Part shown: positions 1-7,551 of the stretch, in pieces
Layout of the letters: each line of letters starts with the position of its first letter
How positions within the stretch are numbered: position 1 is the stretch's first letter
NCBI GenBank assembly: GCA_934650975.1
Contig: CAKUFW010000020.1
Span: 1 to 30,070, forward strand
Direction of reading: 5' to 3'
Source of the DNA: an uncultured Collinsella sp.
GTDB taxonomy: Bacteria; Actinomycetota; Coriobacteriia; Coriobacteriales; Coriobacteriaceae
Length of the DNA stretch: 30,070 nt
Notes under the pieces: model-generated
Databases searched by the model: none
What the model was told of the DNA's origin: nothing
Seen by the model: only the letters and a program-made list of their open reading frames with translations
Translations under genes and position numbers: made by a program

Positions 1-168
1 ACCGAGGCCGTGCGCCGCGGCGTGACCTGCGTGACCGCGATGTCCGCGGCCAACACGTACGTGAGCGCCATCGAGGCCGTGCGCGAGGACCAGCAGGGTC
101 ACGGCAGCGCCAACGACATGGGCATGGACGTCATCGCCCTGCAGGACCTGCCGCAGTACACGGTGTAG
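1..168 (+). CDS. carB: Carbamoyl-phosphate synthase large subunit, C-terminal end (partial)
   Basis: This is the last 55 codons of a gene that begins before the window; it is open from base 1 and stops at TAG 166-168. The peptide (RRGVTCVTAMSAANTYVSAI, then a short Gly/Asn-rich turn, then MDVIALQDLPQYTV) resembles the end of the MGS-like allosteric domain of CarB, in which a strand with 'xxTTxxxA' is followed by a helix and a final 'V.SLQ(D/E)' segment. CarB makes carbamoyl phosphate from glutamine-derived ammonia, bicarbonate and ATP for pyrimidines and arginine. Only about 5% of the expected protein is visible, so the call rests on one short domain end. Another protein with an MGS-like domain is possible. 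A long hairpin (181-271) follows directly. Confidence 0.6.
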   Translation, partial: TEAVRRGVTCVTAMSAANTYVSAIEAVREDQQGHGSANDMGMDVIALQDLPQYTV

Positions 169-180
169 AGTGACCTGTCC

Positions 181-271
181 GGCCGGGGCGGGAGGGGCCG
201 AGATTTCCCCCTTTCGCTCCGGCTGCAAGCAGAGTCGCTCAGGAGGAAACTCGGCCCCTCCCGCCCCGGCC
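181..271. repeat. Long GC-rich inverted repeat downstream of carB
   Basis: Arms 181-202 and 250-271 are perfect 22-base reverse complements (GGCCGGGGCG... against ...CGCCCCGGCC). After one unpaired A (203) the pairing continues for five more bases (204-208 with 245-249), so the stem is about 27 bp around a 36-base loop. It begins 13 bases after the carB stop. No run of T follows, so it is not a textbook intrinsic terminator, but it could still end or protect the carB transcript. It could also be a dispersed palindromic repeat. Confidence 0.75.
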
Positions 272-683
272 TGCGGTGACTTGGTCGCACCGTGTGCTGC
301 AGAAGGGGCTTTGCGCGATGACTTAGGCTAAAGAGGATGCGGATGTCGAGTGAGGATTTTGTTCCTTGGGGAGCTTGGATTTGGGCTCTACGTGGGACGG
401 AATCCTCGCTCGTTTTGTTGATGGGACATTTTCCTCGCTCGGTTGCCCACGGACCGTGCGCCCCGGCTATTGCATCTTCGTGGTGAAGGTCGTCTTGCCG
501 GCGGCGATGTGCACGTGGAGTCGGGTTCGACTGTCGCAGCTGATGAGGACGCCGACTTCGAACGGGGCTCCCGGATGCCGAGCAAGGCGGAAACCTGTCA
601 CCCCGGGCTTCCGCACAGAGTCGATTAGGGGAAGGGGCAACCTCGCCCGCGTCGTGCTTGCGATAGCTTGACAGGAATTATTA
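272..683. other. Gap without a recognisable gene
   Basis: About 400 bases between the carB hairpin and the regulatory repeats of the next gene. Short open frames exist on both strands (for example 366-671 plus, 388-585 minus, 443-628 plus), but none has a good ribosome binding site or resembles a protein I know, and they overlap one another. GC content stays high until about base 660, where the DNA turns AT-rich. The stretch may hold a decayed gene; I cannot identify which. Confidence 0.5.
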
Positions 684-770
684 CGCAAAATCTAAGATGT
701 TTCAAAGACGCGAAGTAGATGATATATTTTACTTCGCGTTTCCTAATGGTTTTGAATTTTGCGAAGTAGG
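684..770 (+). promoter_or_regulatory. Promoter with GCGAAGTA inverted repeats, probable operator of the ATPase gene
   Basis: A 10-bp inverted repeat, ACGCGAAGTA (708-717) and TACTTCGCGT (730-739), encloses a possible -10 box TATATT (723-728). A weak -35 TTTCAA (700-705) lies 17 bases upstream. A third copy, ATTTTGCGAAGTA (756-768), overlaps the ribosome binding site (AAGTAGG, 764-770). A partial inverted copy, CGCAAAAT, sits at 684-691. Repeats covering both the promoter and the translation start suggest a bound regulator, possibly the ATPase itself. The repeats are seen directly; the regulation is inferred. Confidence 0.6.
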
Positions 771-775
771 TTGCC

Positions 776-1987
776 ATGAAACTTATAGATCGCCCGTTCT
801 ACATGAGCAAGCTTTCCAAGGTGGCAGGTACGCCTGATATCAAGGTGATCACCGGAATCAGGCGATGCGGGAAATCGAAATTGCTTGAGGCGTTTGCCAG
901 CCAACTTCGTTCAAACGACCCCTCGGCCAACGTCATACACGTCAACTTCAATCTACTTGAGTTCGAGCCGTTGGCGGAATACCATGCGCTGCATACATAT
1001 GTGGAAAAGCACTATATCGAGGGTTGCCGGAATATCGTCATGATCGACGAGGTCCAGATGTGTGAAGGGTTCGAGCGGGCTATCAACAGTCTTCATGCGT
1101 CAGAGAAATATGACATTTACATCACGGGATCGAATGCCTTTCTTCTCTCAAGCGACCTCTCGACGTTGTTCACGGGAAGAACGGTGGAGATCGAGGTCTT
1201 TCCGTTTTCACTTGCGGAGTTCTCGGCGTATCACGAGATCACTTCTCCAGCCGAGGCCCTTGCTCGCTATGTCCGCGAGGGAGGAATGCCGGGTTCCTAT
1301 ATCTACCAGGACGAAAGGATGCGTTTCTCATACATCTCGGATGTGCTTGAGACTCTTATCCTGCGCGACATCAGACAAAAATATCGTATACGTAATGCGG
1401 AGCAGCTTAAACGTTCCTGCGAGTTCCTGATGGATAACGTCGGAAACATCTCTTCTCTCAAGGGGATGGCGGCCGAGCTGTCACGAGCGAACCTTAAGAT
1501 AAGCGACAAGACGCTGGCTGTGTATATCGACTACCTGTGTAATGCGTTTGCGTTCTACCGGTTTCGTCGCTTTGACGTCTCAGGAAAGAAATACCTGTCG
1601 ACGGGAGATAAATACTACCTGGCCGACCATTCGTTTCGCTACGCCGCGCTTGGCACGAAAAAGCTCGATTTTGGCCATGTTTACGAGAATATGGTGGCAA
1701 TCGAGCTTATGCGCCGCGGATGGGAAGTCTACGTGGGCGTTCTCTACCAAAAGGAAGTAGACTTTGTCGCCATCAGGCGTGACCGCCGTGTCTATATCCA
1801 GGTGAGTGACGACATTTCCCAAGAAGCGACGCTTAAGCGTGAGCTTGATCCGCTGCGACGGATTCGAGACGCCTATCCCAAGTGCGTCATCGCCCGAACA
1901 GGGCACGAAACGACTGATTGGGATGGCATCAAGGTCGTCGACCTGGCACGATGGCTTATGGGTGAATCAGGCGAGCTGGCCGTCTAG
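776..1987 (+). CDS. AAA ATPase with DUF4143 C-terminal region
   Basis: A 403-residue protein. The Walker A loop is GIRRCGKSK (27-35), Walker B is IVMIDE (86-91), and a sensor-like strand YITGSNA lies near 114-120. The C-terminal third has the DUF4143 pattern: a YENMVAIELMRRGW helix, then KEVDFV and VYIQVS strands like the core of PD-(D/E)XK nuclease folds. This gives the usual AAA_14-DUF4143 order. The family is very common in gut bacteria and archaea, and its cellular role is not settled; mobile-element and defence-related roles have been suggested. ATG 776 follows AAGTAGG at 764-770. The gene stands alone, with its own palindromic promoter and no partner, between the carB gap and purE. Family call is firm; function is unknown. 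Confidence 0.9.
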   Translation: MKLIDRPFYMSKLSKVAGTPDIKVITGIRRCGKSKLLEAFASQLRSNDPSANVIHVNFNLLEFEPLAEYHALHTYVEKHYIEGCRNIVMIDEVQMCEGFERAINSLHASEKYDIYITGSNAFLLSSDLSTLFTGRTVEIEVFPFSLAEFSAYHEITSPAEALARYVREGGMPGSYIYQDERMRFSYISDVLETLILRDIRQKYRIRNAEQLKRSCEFLMDNVGNISSLKGMAAELSRANLKISDKTLAVYIDYLCNAFAFYRFRRFDVSGKKYLSTGDKYYLADHSFRYAALGTKKLDFGHVYENMVAIELMRRGWEVYVGVLYQKEVDFVAIRRDRRVYIQVSDDISQEATLKRELDPLRRIRDAYPKCVIARTGHETTDWDGIKVVDLARWLMGESGELAV

Positions 1988-2075
1988 CACGCGATGACGC
2001 GGGCTGAAACGAACGAGCGAAGATAAAAACCCGGCGCGCCGCGGGGCACCCGGGGACCGCAGGGACGGGAGCAGC

Positions 2076-2135
2076 TATACTACTCTCAGTAGTTAAGGGT
2101 CGCGGATTCGCCGCGTCACCGCTCTCAACAGGAGG
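2076..2135 (+). promoter_or_regulatory. Probable purE promoter and ribosome binding site
   Basis: A -10-like TATACT lies at 2076-2081; no convincing -35 box is visible upstream. AGGAGG at 2130-2135 is placed correctly for ATG 2145. A TTG at 2139 in the same frame is only three bases from the AGGAGG and is unlikely to be the start. Confidence 0.5.
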
Positions 2136-2144
2136 TCTTTGTTT

Positions 2145-2609
2145 ATGGCAGATCAGAAGCCGGTTGTCGGGATCATCATGGGCTCCAAGTCCGATCTGGG
2201 CGTTATGGAAGGTTGCACCGCCGAGCTCGAGGCGCTTGGTGTGCCCTATGAGCTCGTCATTGCGAGCGCGCACCGCACGCCGGCGAAGGTCCACGAGTGG
2301 GCCTCGACTGCCGCCGACCGCGGCATCAAGGTGATCATTGCCGCTGCTGGCAAGGCTGCTCACCTGGGCGGTGTCGTTGCTGCGTTTACCCCGCTGCCGG
2401 TTATCGGCGTGCCTATGAAGACGAGTGACCTGGGCGGCATGGATTCGCTGCTGTCGATGGTGCAGATGCCTTCGGGCGTGCCCGTTGCCTGCGTTGCCAT
2501 TAACGGCGCCAAGAACGCCGCCATCTATGCCACGCAGATCCTGGGCGCCTGCGACCCCGAGTACCGCAAGGTTATCGAGAAGATGAAGCAGGAGATGGCC
2601 GACGCCTAG
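2145..2609 (+). CDS. purE: N5-carboxyaminoimidazole ribonucleotide mutase PurE
   Basis: A 154-residue class I PurE, the usual length. It moves the carboxyl group of N5-CAIR to carbon 4 to give CAIR in de novo purine synthesis, in the cytoplasm. Visible motifs are the N-terminal phosphate loop IMGSKSD (11-17), the catalytic segment SAHRTP (41-46, His43) and the AAAGKAAHLGG loop (66-76), which varies slightly from the common AGGAAHLPG. The class I enzyme normally works with PurK, which makes N5-CAIR; purK is not in this window. The sortase gene follows after 36 bases, so the two may share a transcript. purF, purM and purN lie further downstream. Confidence 0.95.
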   Translation: MADQKPVVGIIMGSKSDLGVMEGCTAELEALGVPYELVIASAHRTPAKVHEWASTAADRGIKVIIAAAGKAAHLGGVVAAFTPLPVIGVPMKTSDLGGMDSLLSMVQMPSGVPVACVAINGAKNAAIYATQILGACDPEYRKVIEKMKQEMADA

Positions 2610-2645
2610 GAGCTCTGCCATTCCGTTTGCAGCATAAGGAGAGCC

Positions 2646-3644
2646 ATGTCCGACTATCAGGGAAAACGTTTTTCGGCTTCTCGGATTCCCGATCCAGCCA
2701 AGTCGGGAGGCGCCCATGCGCCGCAGCAGGGCCGGACATCCTCTCCGCAGCAGCCGCGCGCGCCGCGCCCCGTGACGCCGGCGAAGCGTCGTCGTCAGGA
2801 TACGCCTGCTGCGTATCGACCCTCGTCATACAGCACGGCAAAGAAGCCGCCCCGGTCTTCGTCGCACGCCGCGCCGTCGGATTATGCTGAGCCGCCGCGC
2901 AAGAAGCGCCGCTCCGTCATCCCCATCCTGCTCATCATCATCGGCATCGGTCTGATTGTTGCCGCCGCCGCCATCTTTATCAATGCGCAGATTGGCTACA
3001 AGCAGGCGAGCGAGTCGTATCAAAAGATCGAAAAGCAATATGTGAGCGACAAGGACGCCAGTGGCGTGCCGATTATCGACTTCAATGCACTCGCTCAGAC
3101 AAATCCCGAGGTTGTGGGCTGGATTTACGCACCCGGCACCAACATCAACTACCCTGTGGTGCAGACCAATAACAACTCCAAGTACCTCAATACGCTGTTC
3201 GACGGCACCGCCAATGCGTCGGGTGCCATCTTCTTGGATAGCGACGATACCGCGCCGGGCATGGTGGATCAGCAGACCACGATTTACGGCCATCACATGA
3301 ACGACGGGTCGATGTTCAACGTGATCTCGGAGACCACCGATCAGGCGACGTTTGACAGTATGGAATACGTGTACTACATCACGCGCGATGCGACGTATAA
3401 GTTGCGCCCGCTGGCGACCAAGGTGGTCGAGGATACGTATGCCAAGGCGCGTACACCCAACTTTGAGGGCGATGATGGGCTGACGAATTATCTGTCCGAG
3501 ATGCTCGATGGCGCCTCTGCCGTGGCGAGCGACGCGAGCGACCGTGCAGCTTCGGCAACCAAGGTCGTGACGCTTGTGACCTGCCGCTCGCTTTCACTGA
3601 GCAACACGCGCGCCGTCATGGTGCTCACGCCGGTCGAAGAATAA
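2646..3644 (+). CDS. Class B sortase
   Basis: A 332-residue membrane-anchored transpeptidase that would attach surface proteins to the cell wall or to each other. Residues 1-90 are basic and rich in Pro and Ser, presumably cytoplasmic. A transmembrane helix spans about 91-113, and the sortase domain follows outside. Catalytic residues are His216 in IYGHHM, Cys313 in LVTCRS and Arg322 in SNTRAVMV. The preceding FNALAQTNPEVVGWI and INYPVVQ segments are typical of the SrtB subfamily. The start has AAGGAGAG at 2637-2644, just before the ATG. No LPxTG-type substrate or pilin gene is visible nearby, so this looks like a housekeeping or orphan sortase. The long N-terminal tail is longer than in well-known SrtB proteins. 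Confidence 0.9.
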   Translation: MSDYQGKRFSASRIPDPAKSGGAHAPQQGRTSSPQQPRAPRPVTPAKRRRQDTPAAYRPSSYSTAKKPPRSSSHAAPSDYAEPPRKKRRSVIPILLIIIGIGLIVAAAAIFINAQIGYKQASESYQKIEKQYVSDKDASGVPIIDFNALAQTNPEVVGWIYAPGTNINYPVVQTNNNSKYLNTLFDGTANASGAIFLDSDDTAPGMVDQQTTIYGHHMNDGSMFNVISETTDQATFDSMEYVYYITRDATYKLRPLATKVVEDTYAKARTPNFEGDDGLTNYLSEMLDGASAVASDASDRAASATKVVTLVTCRSLSLSNTRAVMVLTPVEE

Positions 3645-3684
3645 ATTATCTGGGACAGGAAGTGGAAAAACAAAGGGAGAAATA

Positions 3685-4101
3685 ATGCTTGAGAGTGGCA
3701 AATCGATGCCTTCGGTCGACGCTTGGCTTCGTGAGGCGAAGGCCGACGCTTCGGCAGCTGGCTGCGGTATGTACCTGACGCATAACGGCGTGGTACGCTC
3801 GACGCCCAAGTCCGAGGTGCGCGGGGTTGAGACCGATGGCGTGGCGCCTGGACACAAGGTGGGCGGCATGGTGTTTGGCTTCGATGCCAAAAAGGTGCAG
3901 GCCGCTATCGAGGCGACGCGTGCGATGCCGGGCATCGGCTATGTGCGCGTGTGGCTGGCAAGCGGCGAGCTTGCCGTGGGCGACGACATCATGCTCGTGC
4001 TCATTGGCGGGGACATTCGACCGCATGTGGTCGATGCGTTGCAGGCGCTCGTCGGTACCATTAAAAATGAATGCGTGAGCGAGGTCGAGCGCGAGGCGTA
4101 A
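3685..4101 (+). CDS. MoaE-like small protein
   Basis: A 138-residue protein with AGGGAGAAA (3672-3680) just before ATG 3685. The C-terminal half (VRVWLASGELAVGDDIMLVL, then GGDIRPHVVDALQALV and IKNECVSEVE) has the layout of molybdopterin synthase catalytic subunit MoaE: a strand with G.l..GE, a strand with v.vl, a helix, then a Lys. The MoaE hallmarks 'HR..AF' and 'P(I/L)WK' are not clearly kept, and no other molybdenum-cofactor gene lies in the window. It may be a MoaE relative with a changed role or a distant homologue only. It follows the sortase by 40 bases, and a strong terminator ends the unit. Confidence 0.55.
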   Translation: MLESGKSMPSVDAWLREAKADASAAGCGMYLTHNGVVRSTPKSEVRGVETDGVAPGHKVGGMVFGFDAKKVQAAIEATRAMPGIGYVRVWLASGELAVGDDIMLVLIGGDIRPHVVDALQALVGTIKNECVSEVEREA

Positions 4102-4136
4102 GGCTCGGTCCACCGCGCGCCCTCAATAGAGAACAA

Positions 4137-4172
4137 AAGCCCGCCGGCAGCTTCTGAACTGCCGGCGGGCTT
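4137..4172. terminator. Bidirectional intrinsic terminator
   Basis: Perfect 14-bp stem: AAGCCCGCCGGCAG (4137-4150) pairs with CTGCCGGCGGGCTT (4159-4172) around an 8-base loop. It lies between two convergent genes (the MoaE-like gene and the minus-strand CmpB-type gene) with short A and T flanks, as expected for a shared terminator. Confidence 0.85.
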
Positions 4173-4210
4173 CGTGTGCATGGGTGGATGATTTGAGCCG
4201 GTATTGGGCG

Positions 4211-5440
4211 TCACACGCGCGTCGCATCCTTGGGACTCATGGTCATGCTCTGGAAGCGGTTTTCCATATAGTCGTTATCGAAGTACTTGCCATAGAACTG
4301 CGCGACAGGAATATCCGGCTCCGTGCCGTTGACGCGCTGATACCAATAATCGAGCGACTGCAGCGTCATGACACCGTCGACCAGCATAATGATGGTGAAG
4401 ATGACGGTGGCGGAGTAGCGGCTCTTCCACGGAATCATGTTGATGAGCTTGAGCAGCCTCGGCAGCAGCAGCTTGATCCAGATAAGGCCACCCAGGCCCC
4501 ACAGGCAGGCAAAGCCCGTGCAGGTGCGTCCGCCCGTAAGGACGGCGAGCGGGTCGGGCATGCCGAACAACTTCATGTGCGAGTAGCTCCACGAGACCAC
4601 GCCAAACGAGGTCTGCATAAACCAGCCCACGAACACCTCAAAGCTCGCGCCGAGCACAGCGCTTACCAGAAAAATAATGATGTGGTTCTTTTTGTAGAAG
4701 CGGTTGAGCACCATGGTCATGAGTACGGCGCCAAAGCCGTAGATGGGGCTGAAGGGGCCAAACAGCATACCGGCGCGGTCCTGGTAGACGCCCGGGTCGT
4801 CGACCGTCATGTGCCAGATGTCCTCGGCGATCAGACCGAGTATGCAGCAGACGAAGAACACCCAGAACAGGTTGAAGTAGTTGAGCTTGATGTAGCCCTC
4901 GCCGGTCTCGTCGCGACCGAGCATGCCCTCGGCGGCGGCGTCACGGTCGAGCATCTCCTGCAGGCGGCGCTGCAGCTCGCGCTCCTGGCGCAGCGTGGGG
5001 TCGACGGTGGCCGAAAGCGCAATGAGGATGCCGAGCTGGATCGCGGGGCGCAGCAGGAAGGGCCCGATGCCCTGGAGCATCACGTCGACCAAAAGCTCGA
5101 CGATGGTGAATGCAATAAGGATGTAAGACAGGCGGGCGGCGTTGCGGCGCTGGTTTTTGATAAGGTCCAGGCCAAAGATGATCAGGATGACGGCACTTGC
5201 CGCAGAGAGCATGATACCGGCGACGATGAGTCCGACCGCGACCAGCATATTGTCGCCGAGCTTTTCGGCGGCGTTGCCGTTAATGAGTGCGGTGATGACC
5301 TGCCACATGAAGGCGCCGACCGACGGGAGCGTGCCCACGCCGGACAGGATGCACAGGACGGCGTACACCTTAATGATGAGCGGGATCTTCTTGACCTCTG
5401 TGGCGCTGGGGACGCTGGGGTCGAGTTCGTTTCGATCCAT
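4211..5440 (-). CDS. Multi-pass membrane protein with CmpB-type domain (putative ABC-transporter type IV family)
   Basis: A 409-residue membrane protein. The first 145 residues carry about four hydrophobic helices (near 20-50, 65-92, 102-122 and 130-145). A charged, Glu/Arg-rich stretch follows (150-180), then a second membrane region from about 190. The second region contains FWVFFVCCILGLIAEDIW and MLFGPFSPIYGFGAVL, the signature of the CmpB family (PF06541, 'putative ABC-transporter type IV'). Its substrate is unknown. The start was set at 5440 because AGAAAGG lies six bases upstream on the minus strand; a further-upstream in-frame ATG at 5536 lacks support. The gene is divergent from purF and convergent with the MoaE-like gene. 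Confidence 0.75.
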   Translation of the reverse strand: MDRNELDPSVPSATEVKKIPLIIKVYAVLCILSGVGTLPSVGAFMWQVITALINGNAAEKLGDNMLVAVGLIVAGIMLSAASAVILIIFGLDLIKNQRRNAARLSYILIAFTIVELLVDVMLQGIGPFLLRPAIQLGILIALSATVDPTLRQERELQRRLQEMLDRDAAAEGMLGRDETGEGYIKLNYFNLFWVFFVCCILGLIAEDIWHMTVDDPGVYQDRAGMLFGPFSPIYGFGAVLMTMVLNRFYKKNHIIIFLVSAVLGASFEVFVGWFMQTSFGVVSWSYSHMKLFGMPDPLAVLTGGRTCTGFACLWGLGGLIWIKLLLPRLLKLINMIPWKSRYSATVIFTIIMLVDGVMTLQSLDYWYQRVNGTEPDIPVAQFYGKYFDNDYMENRFQSMTMSPKDATRV

Positions 5441-5654
5441 ACATAACCTTTCTCGCTTTGTTGCAGTTTTAAGGATACGCCGCCGACCTGCCAAAAGACA
5501 GGACGAACGTCCCAATTGCAGCTTTGTAATCCTCAACGGTGGACGCGGCGGCCATCTGGGGGCCTGGGAGCTTGCGCTGGACAGACCAATAAAATGTTTG
5601 GAAGCAAAACGGATTATTAGCTCGGTGGGCTTTTAAAAAGCGCTGCTCATGCGC

Positions 5655-5683
5655 TGGGGAGTGCGTCACACCGTGCGTATAAT
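5655..5683 (+). promoter_or_regulatory. Probable purF promoter
   Basis: A perfect -10 box TATAAT lies at 5678-5683. A weak -35-like TGGGGA is at 5655-5660 with a 17-base spacer. The site is about 40 bases before purF within a 284-base divergent gap. I saw no purine riboswitch-like sequence in the gap and no clear PurR box. Confidence 0.6.
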
Positions 5684-5724
5684 AAGGCGGGTAACGCCAA
5701 AATACGAGGCTCTGAGGGGATGCC

Positions 5725-7395
5725 ATGTCTCAAGAAACCATCCGCGCGGCCGAGCGTGCCGCGGGACAGGTGAACACCATGTCGACGTATGATCCGGACT
5801 CCGACCAGCTGCATGAGGAATGTGGCATTTTTGGTGTGTGGGCGCCCGATCGCGACGTGGCTCGACTGACGTACTTTGGCCTGCGTGCGCTGCAGCACCG
5901 CGGCCAGGAATCGGCGGGAATCGCCGTGGGCGACGGCGGCACGGTTATGGTCCGTAAAGATCTGGGCCTGCTCGACCGCGTGTTCTCCAATGCCGACTTG
6001 TCGACGCTTTCCGGCCAGCTGGCCGTGGGCCACGTGCGCTACGGCACCGCCGGCGCCAAGAGCTGGGAAGCCTCGCAGCCGCACCTCTCGACCATCAATA
6101 GCGTGATCATCGCGCTCGCTCACAACGGCACCCTCGTCAACACCGACGAGCTGCGCCGCCAGCTGATCGAGCTGGGCGTGCCGTTCCTCTCCAACTCGGA
6201 TTCCGAGGTCGCGACCAAGCTCATCGGCTACTTTACCCAGCGCACGGGCCATCTGCGCGAGGGCATTCGCAAGACCATGGAACTCGTGCGCGGCGGCTAC
6301 GCCATGACGCTCATCAACGAGCAGGCGCTCTACGCCTTCCGCGACCCGCACGGCATTCGCCCGCTCGTGCTGGGCAAGCTCGTAGACGAGGGCCTGGACC
6401 AGGCCGATGCCGCATCCGTTTCGCAGCTGCCGTCGCAGGACGGCGCGGCGACGGTCGACGCCGCCGTCCATGTCACGCGCGCCGGCGGCTGGGTCGTCGC
6501 CTCCGAGACCTGCGCACTCGATATCGTGGGCGCCGAGTACGTTCGTGACGTCCGTCCCGGTGAGATTTTGCGCATCAGCGCCGAGGGCCTCGTGTCCGAG
6601 CAAGGCGTACCTGCTGCCGAAGAGCCCGCCAACTGCATCTTTGAGCAGGTCTACTTCGCTCGCCCCGACTCCATCATGAACGGCAAGAGCGTCTACGCCT
6701 GCCGCTACGACATGGGTCGCCAGCTGGCACACGAGGAGCCCGTCGAGGCCGACCTGGTCATCGGCGTGCCCGACTCCGGCCTGCCGCCCGCGGAGGGTTA
6801 TTCGCACGAGAGCGGCATTCCCTTTGGCGAGGGCCTCATCAAGAACCGCTACGTGGGCCGCACGTTTATCGAGCCTACGCAGGAGCTGCGCGCCATGGGC
6901 GTGCGTATGAAGCTCAATCCGCTGCGCGACAACATCGAGGGCAAGCGCCTGGTCGTCATCGACGACTCCATCGTCCGCGGCACCACCATGGTGCAGCTCG
7001 TCAAGATGCTGCGCAACGCCGGCGCCAAGGAGATTCACATTCGCATCAACTCGCCCGAGGTCATTTGGCCGTGCTTCTACGGCATCGATACCGATGTGCA
7101 GTCGCAGCTCATCAGCGCCAACAAGACGGTCGATGAGATTTGTGAGTACATCGGCGCCGATTCGCTAGCCTTCCTTTCGGTCGAGGGCCTGCTGAAGGTC
7201 ATGCCCAAGGGCGGTTACTGCGATGCGTGCTTTACCGGCCGCTACCCCGTGGCGATTCCCGAGAGCTTTGGCCGCGACAAGTTCATGGAGGGCTTTAAGC
7301 CCCGCAACCTGGACAAGCCGCTGCACTTTGACGACGACGCCGTGGTCGAGAAATACGTCGATCGCAGCTGGGAAGAGGAGCACGGCGAGGCCTAA
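5725..7395 (+). CDS. purF: Amidophosphoribosyltransferase PurF
   Basis: A 556-residue glutamine PRPP amidotransferase, the first committed step of purine synthesis (PRPP plus glutamine gives phosphoribosylamine). The N-terminal nucleophile is Cys33 in EECGIFGVW, exposed after propeptide cleavage. The PRPP-binding loop is VVIDDSIVRGTT in the C-terminal half. Cysteines in NCIFEQVYFA, WPCFYGID and YCDACF match those that hold the 4Fe-4S cluster in the Bacillus-type enzyme. ATG 5725 has a GAGGGG site (5714-5719) and gives a 32-residue leader. The in-frame ATG 5779 (Met19) would leave a 14-residue propeptide, closer to the 11 residues of B. subtilis PurF, so the start is uncertain. It is followed by purM and purN. 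Confidence 0.95.
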   Translation: MSQETIRAAERAAGQVNTMSTYDPDSDQLHEECGIFGVWAPDRDVARLTYFGLRALQHRGQESAGIAVGDGGTVMVRKDLGLLDRVFSNADLSTLSGQLAVGHVRYGTAGAKSWEASQPHLSTINSVIIALAHNGTLVNTDELRRQLIELGVPFLSNSDSEVATKLIGYFTQRTGHLREGIRKTMELVRGGYAMTLINEQALYAFRDPHGIRPLVLGKLVDEGLDQADAASVSQLPSQDGAATVDAAVHVTRAGGWVVASETCALDIVGAEYVRDVRPGEILRISAEGLVSEQGVPAAEEPANCIFEQVYFARPDSIMNGKSVYACRYDMGRQLAHEEPVEADLVIGVPDSGLPPAEGYSHESGIPFGEGLIKNRYVGRTFIEPTQELRAMGVRMKLNPLRDNIEGKRLVVIDDSIVRGTTMVQLVKMLRNAGAKEIHIRINSPEVIWPCFYGIDTDVQSQLISANKTVDEICEYIGADSLAFLSVEGLLKVMPKGGYCDACFTGRYPVAIPESFGRDKFMEGFKPRNLDKPLHFDDDAVVEKYVDRSWEEEHGEA

Positions 7396-7419
7396 AACCT
7401 GCCATTTGGGGACAGGTTT
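7395..7419 (+). repeat. Hairpin with the GGGGACAG core after purF
   Basis: AAACCTG (7395-7401) pairs with CAGGTTT (7413-7419) around an 11-base loop, starting inside the purF stop codon and followed by ATTTTGG. The sequence TTGGGGACAGG (7406-7416) is shared with intergenic repeats near 18189, 24885 and 26869. The hairpin may weakly end transcription before purM. The remaining 130 bases before purM show no other feature I can support. Confidence 0.5.
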
Positions 7420-7551
7420 ATTTTGGTAGGTTTTACCTGCTGTTTTGTTGATATGGCGGTGCGAGCTGCTATGGCGCGCGCCGAAATGAACGCAACTATG
7501 AGTACCGTCTCGCGCTTGTGCGGCGAACGGTAGTGGGAGAGGAAGGCTCAG

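Noticed and set aside
366..671. Possible 101-residue gene in the gap after carB
   Set aside because: No ribosome binding site, no recognisable domain, and overlapping frames of similar length on both strands.
4184..5446. Plus-strand frame of 420 codons over the CmpB-type gene
   Set aside because: It is the antisense of a clear multi-pass membrane protein, and its sequence is a His/Asp/Glu-rich artefact of reading hydrophobic codons backwards.
5441..5724. Purine riboswitch before purF
   Set aside because: No three-stem layout with the conserved loop sequences was seen; only ordinary promoter elements are visible.
5647..7038. Long open frame (463 codons) on the minus strand opposite purF
   Set aside because: It lies entirely over purF and its promoter region, is rich in His/Ala/Val/Gly as antisense frames of GC-rich genes are, and matches no family. 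Similar antisense frames over purM (7165-8343), the foldase (24898-26058) and the binding protein (27777-29030) were dropped for the same reason.
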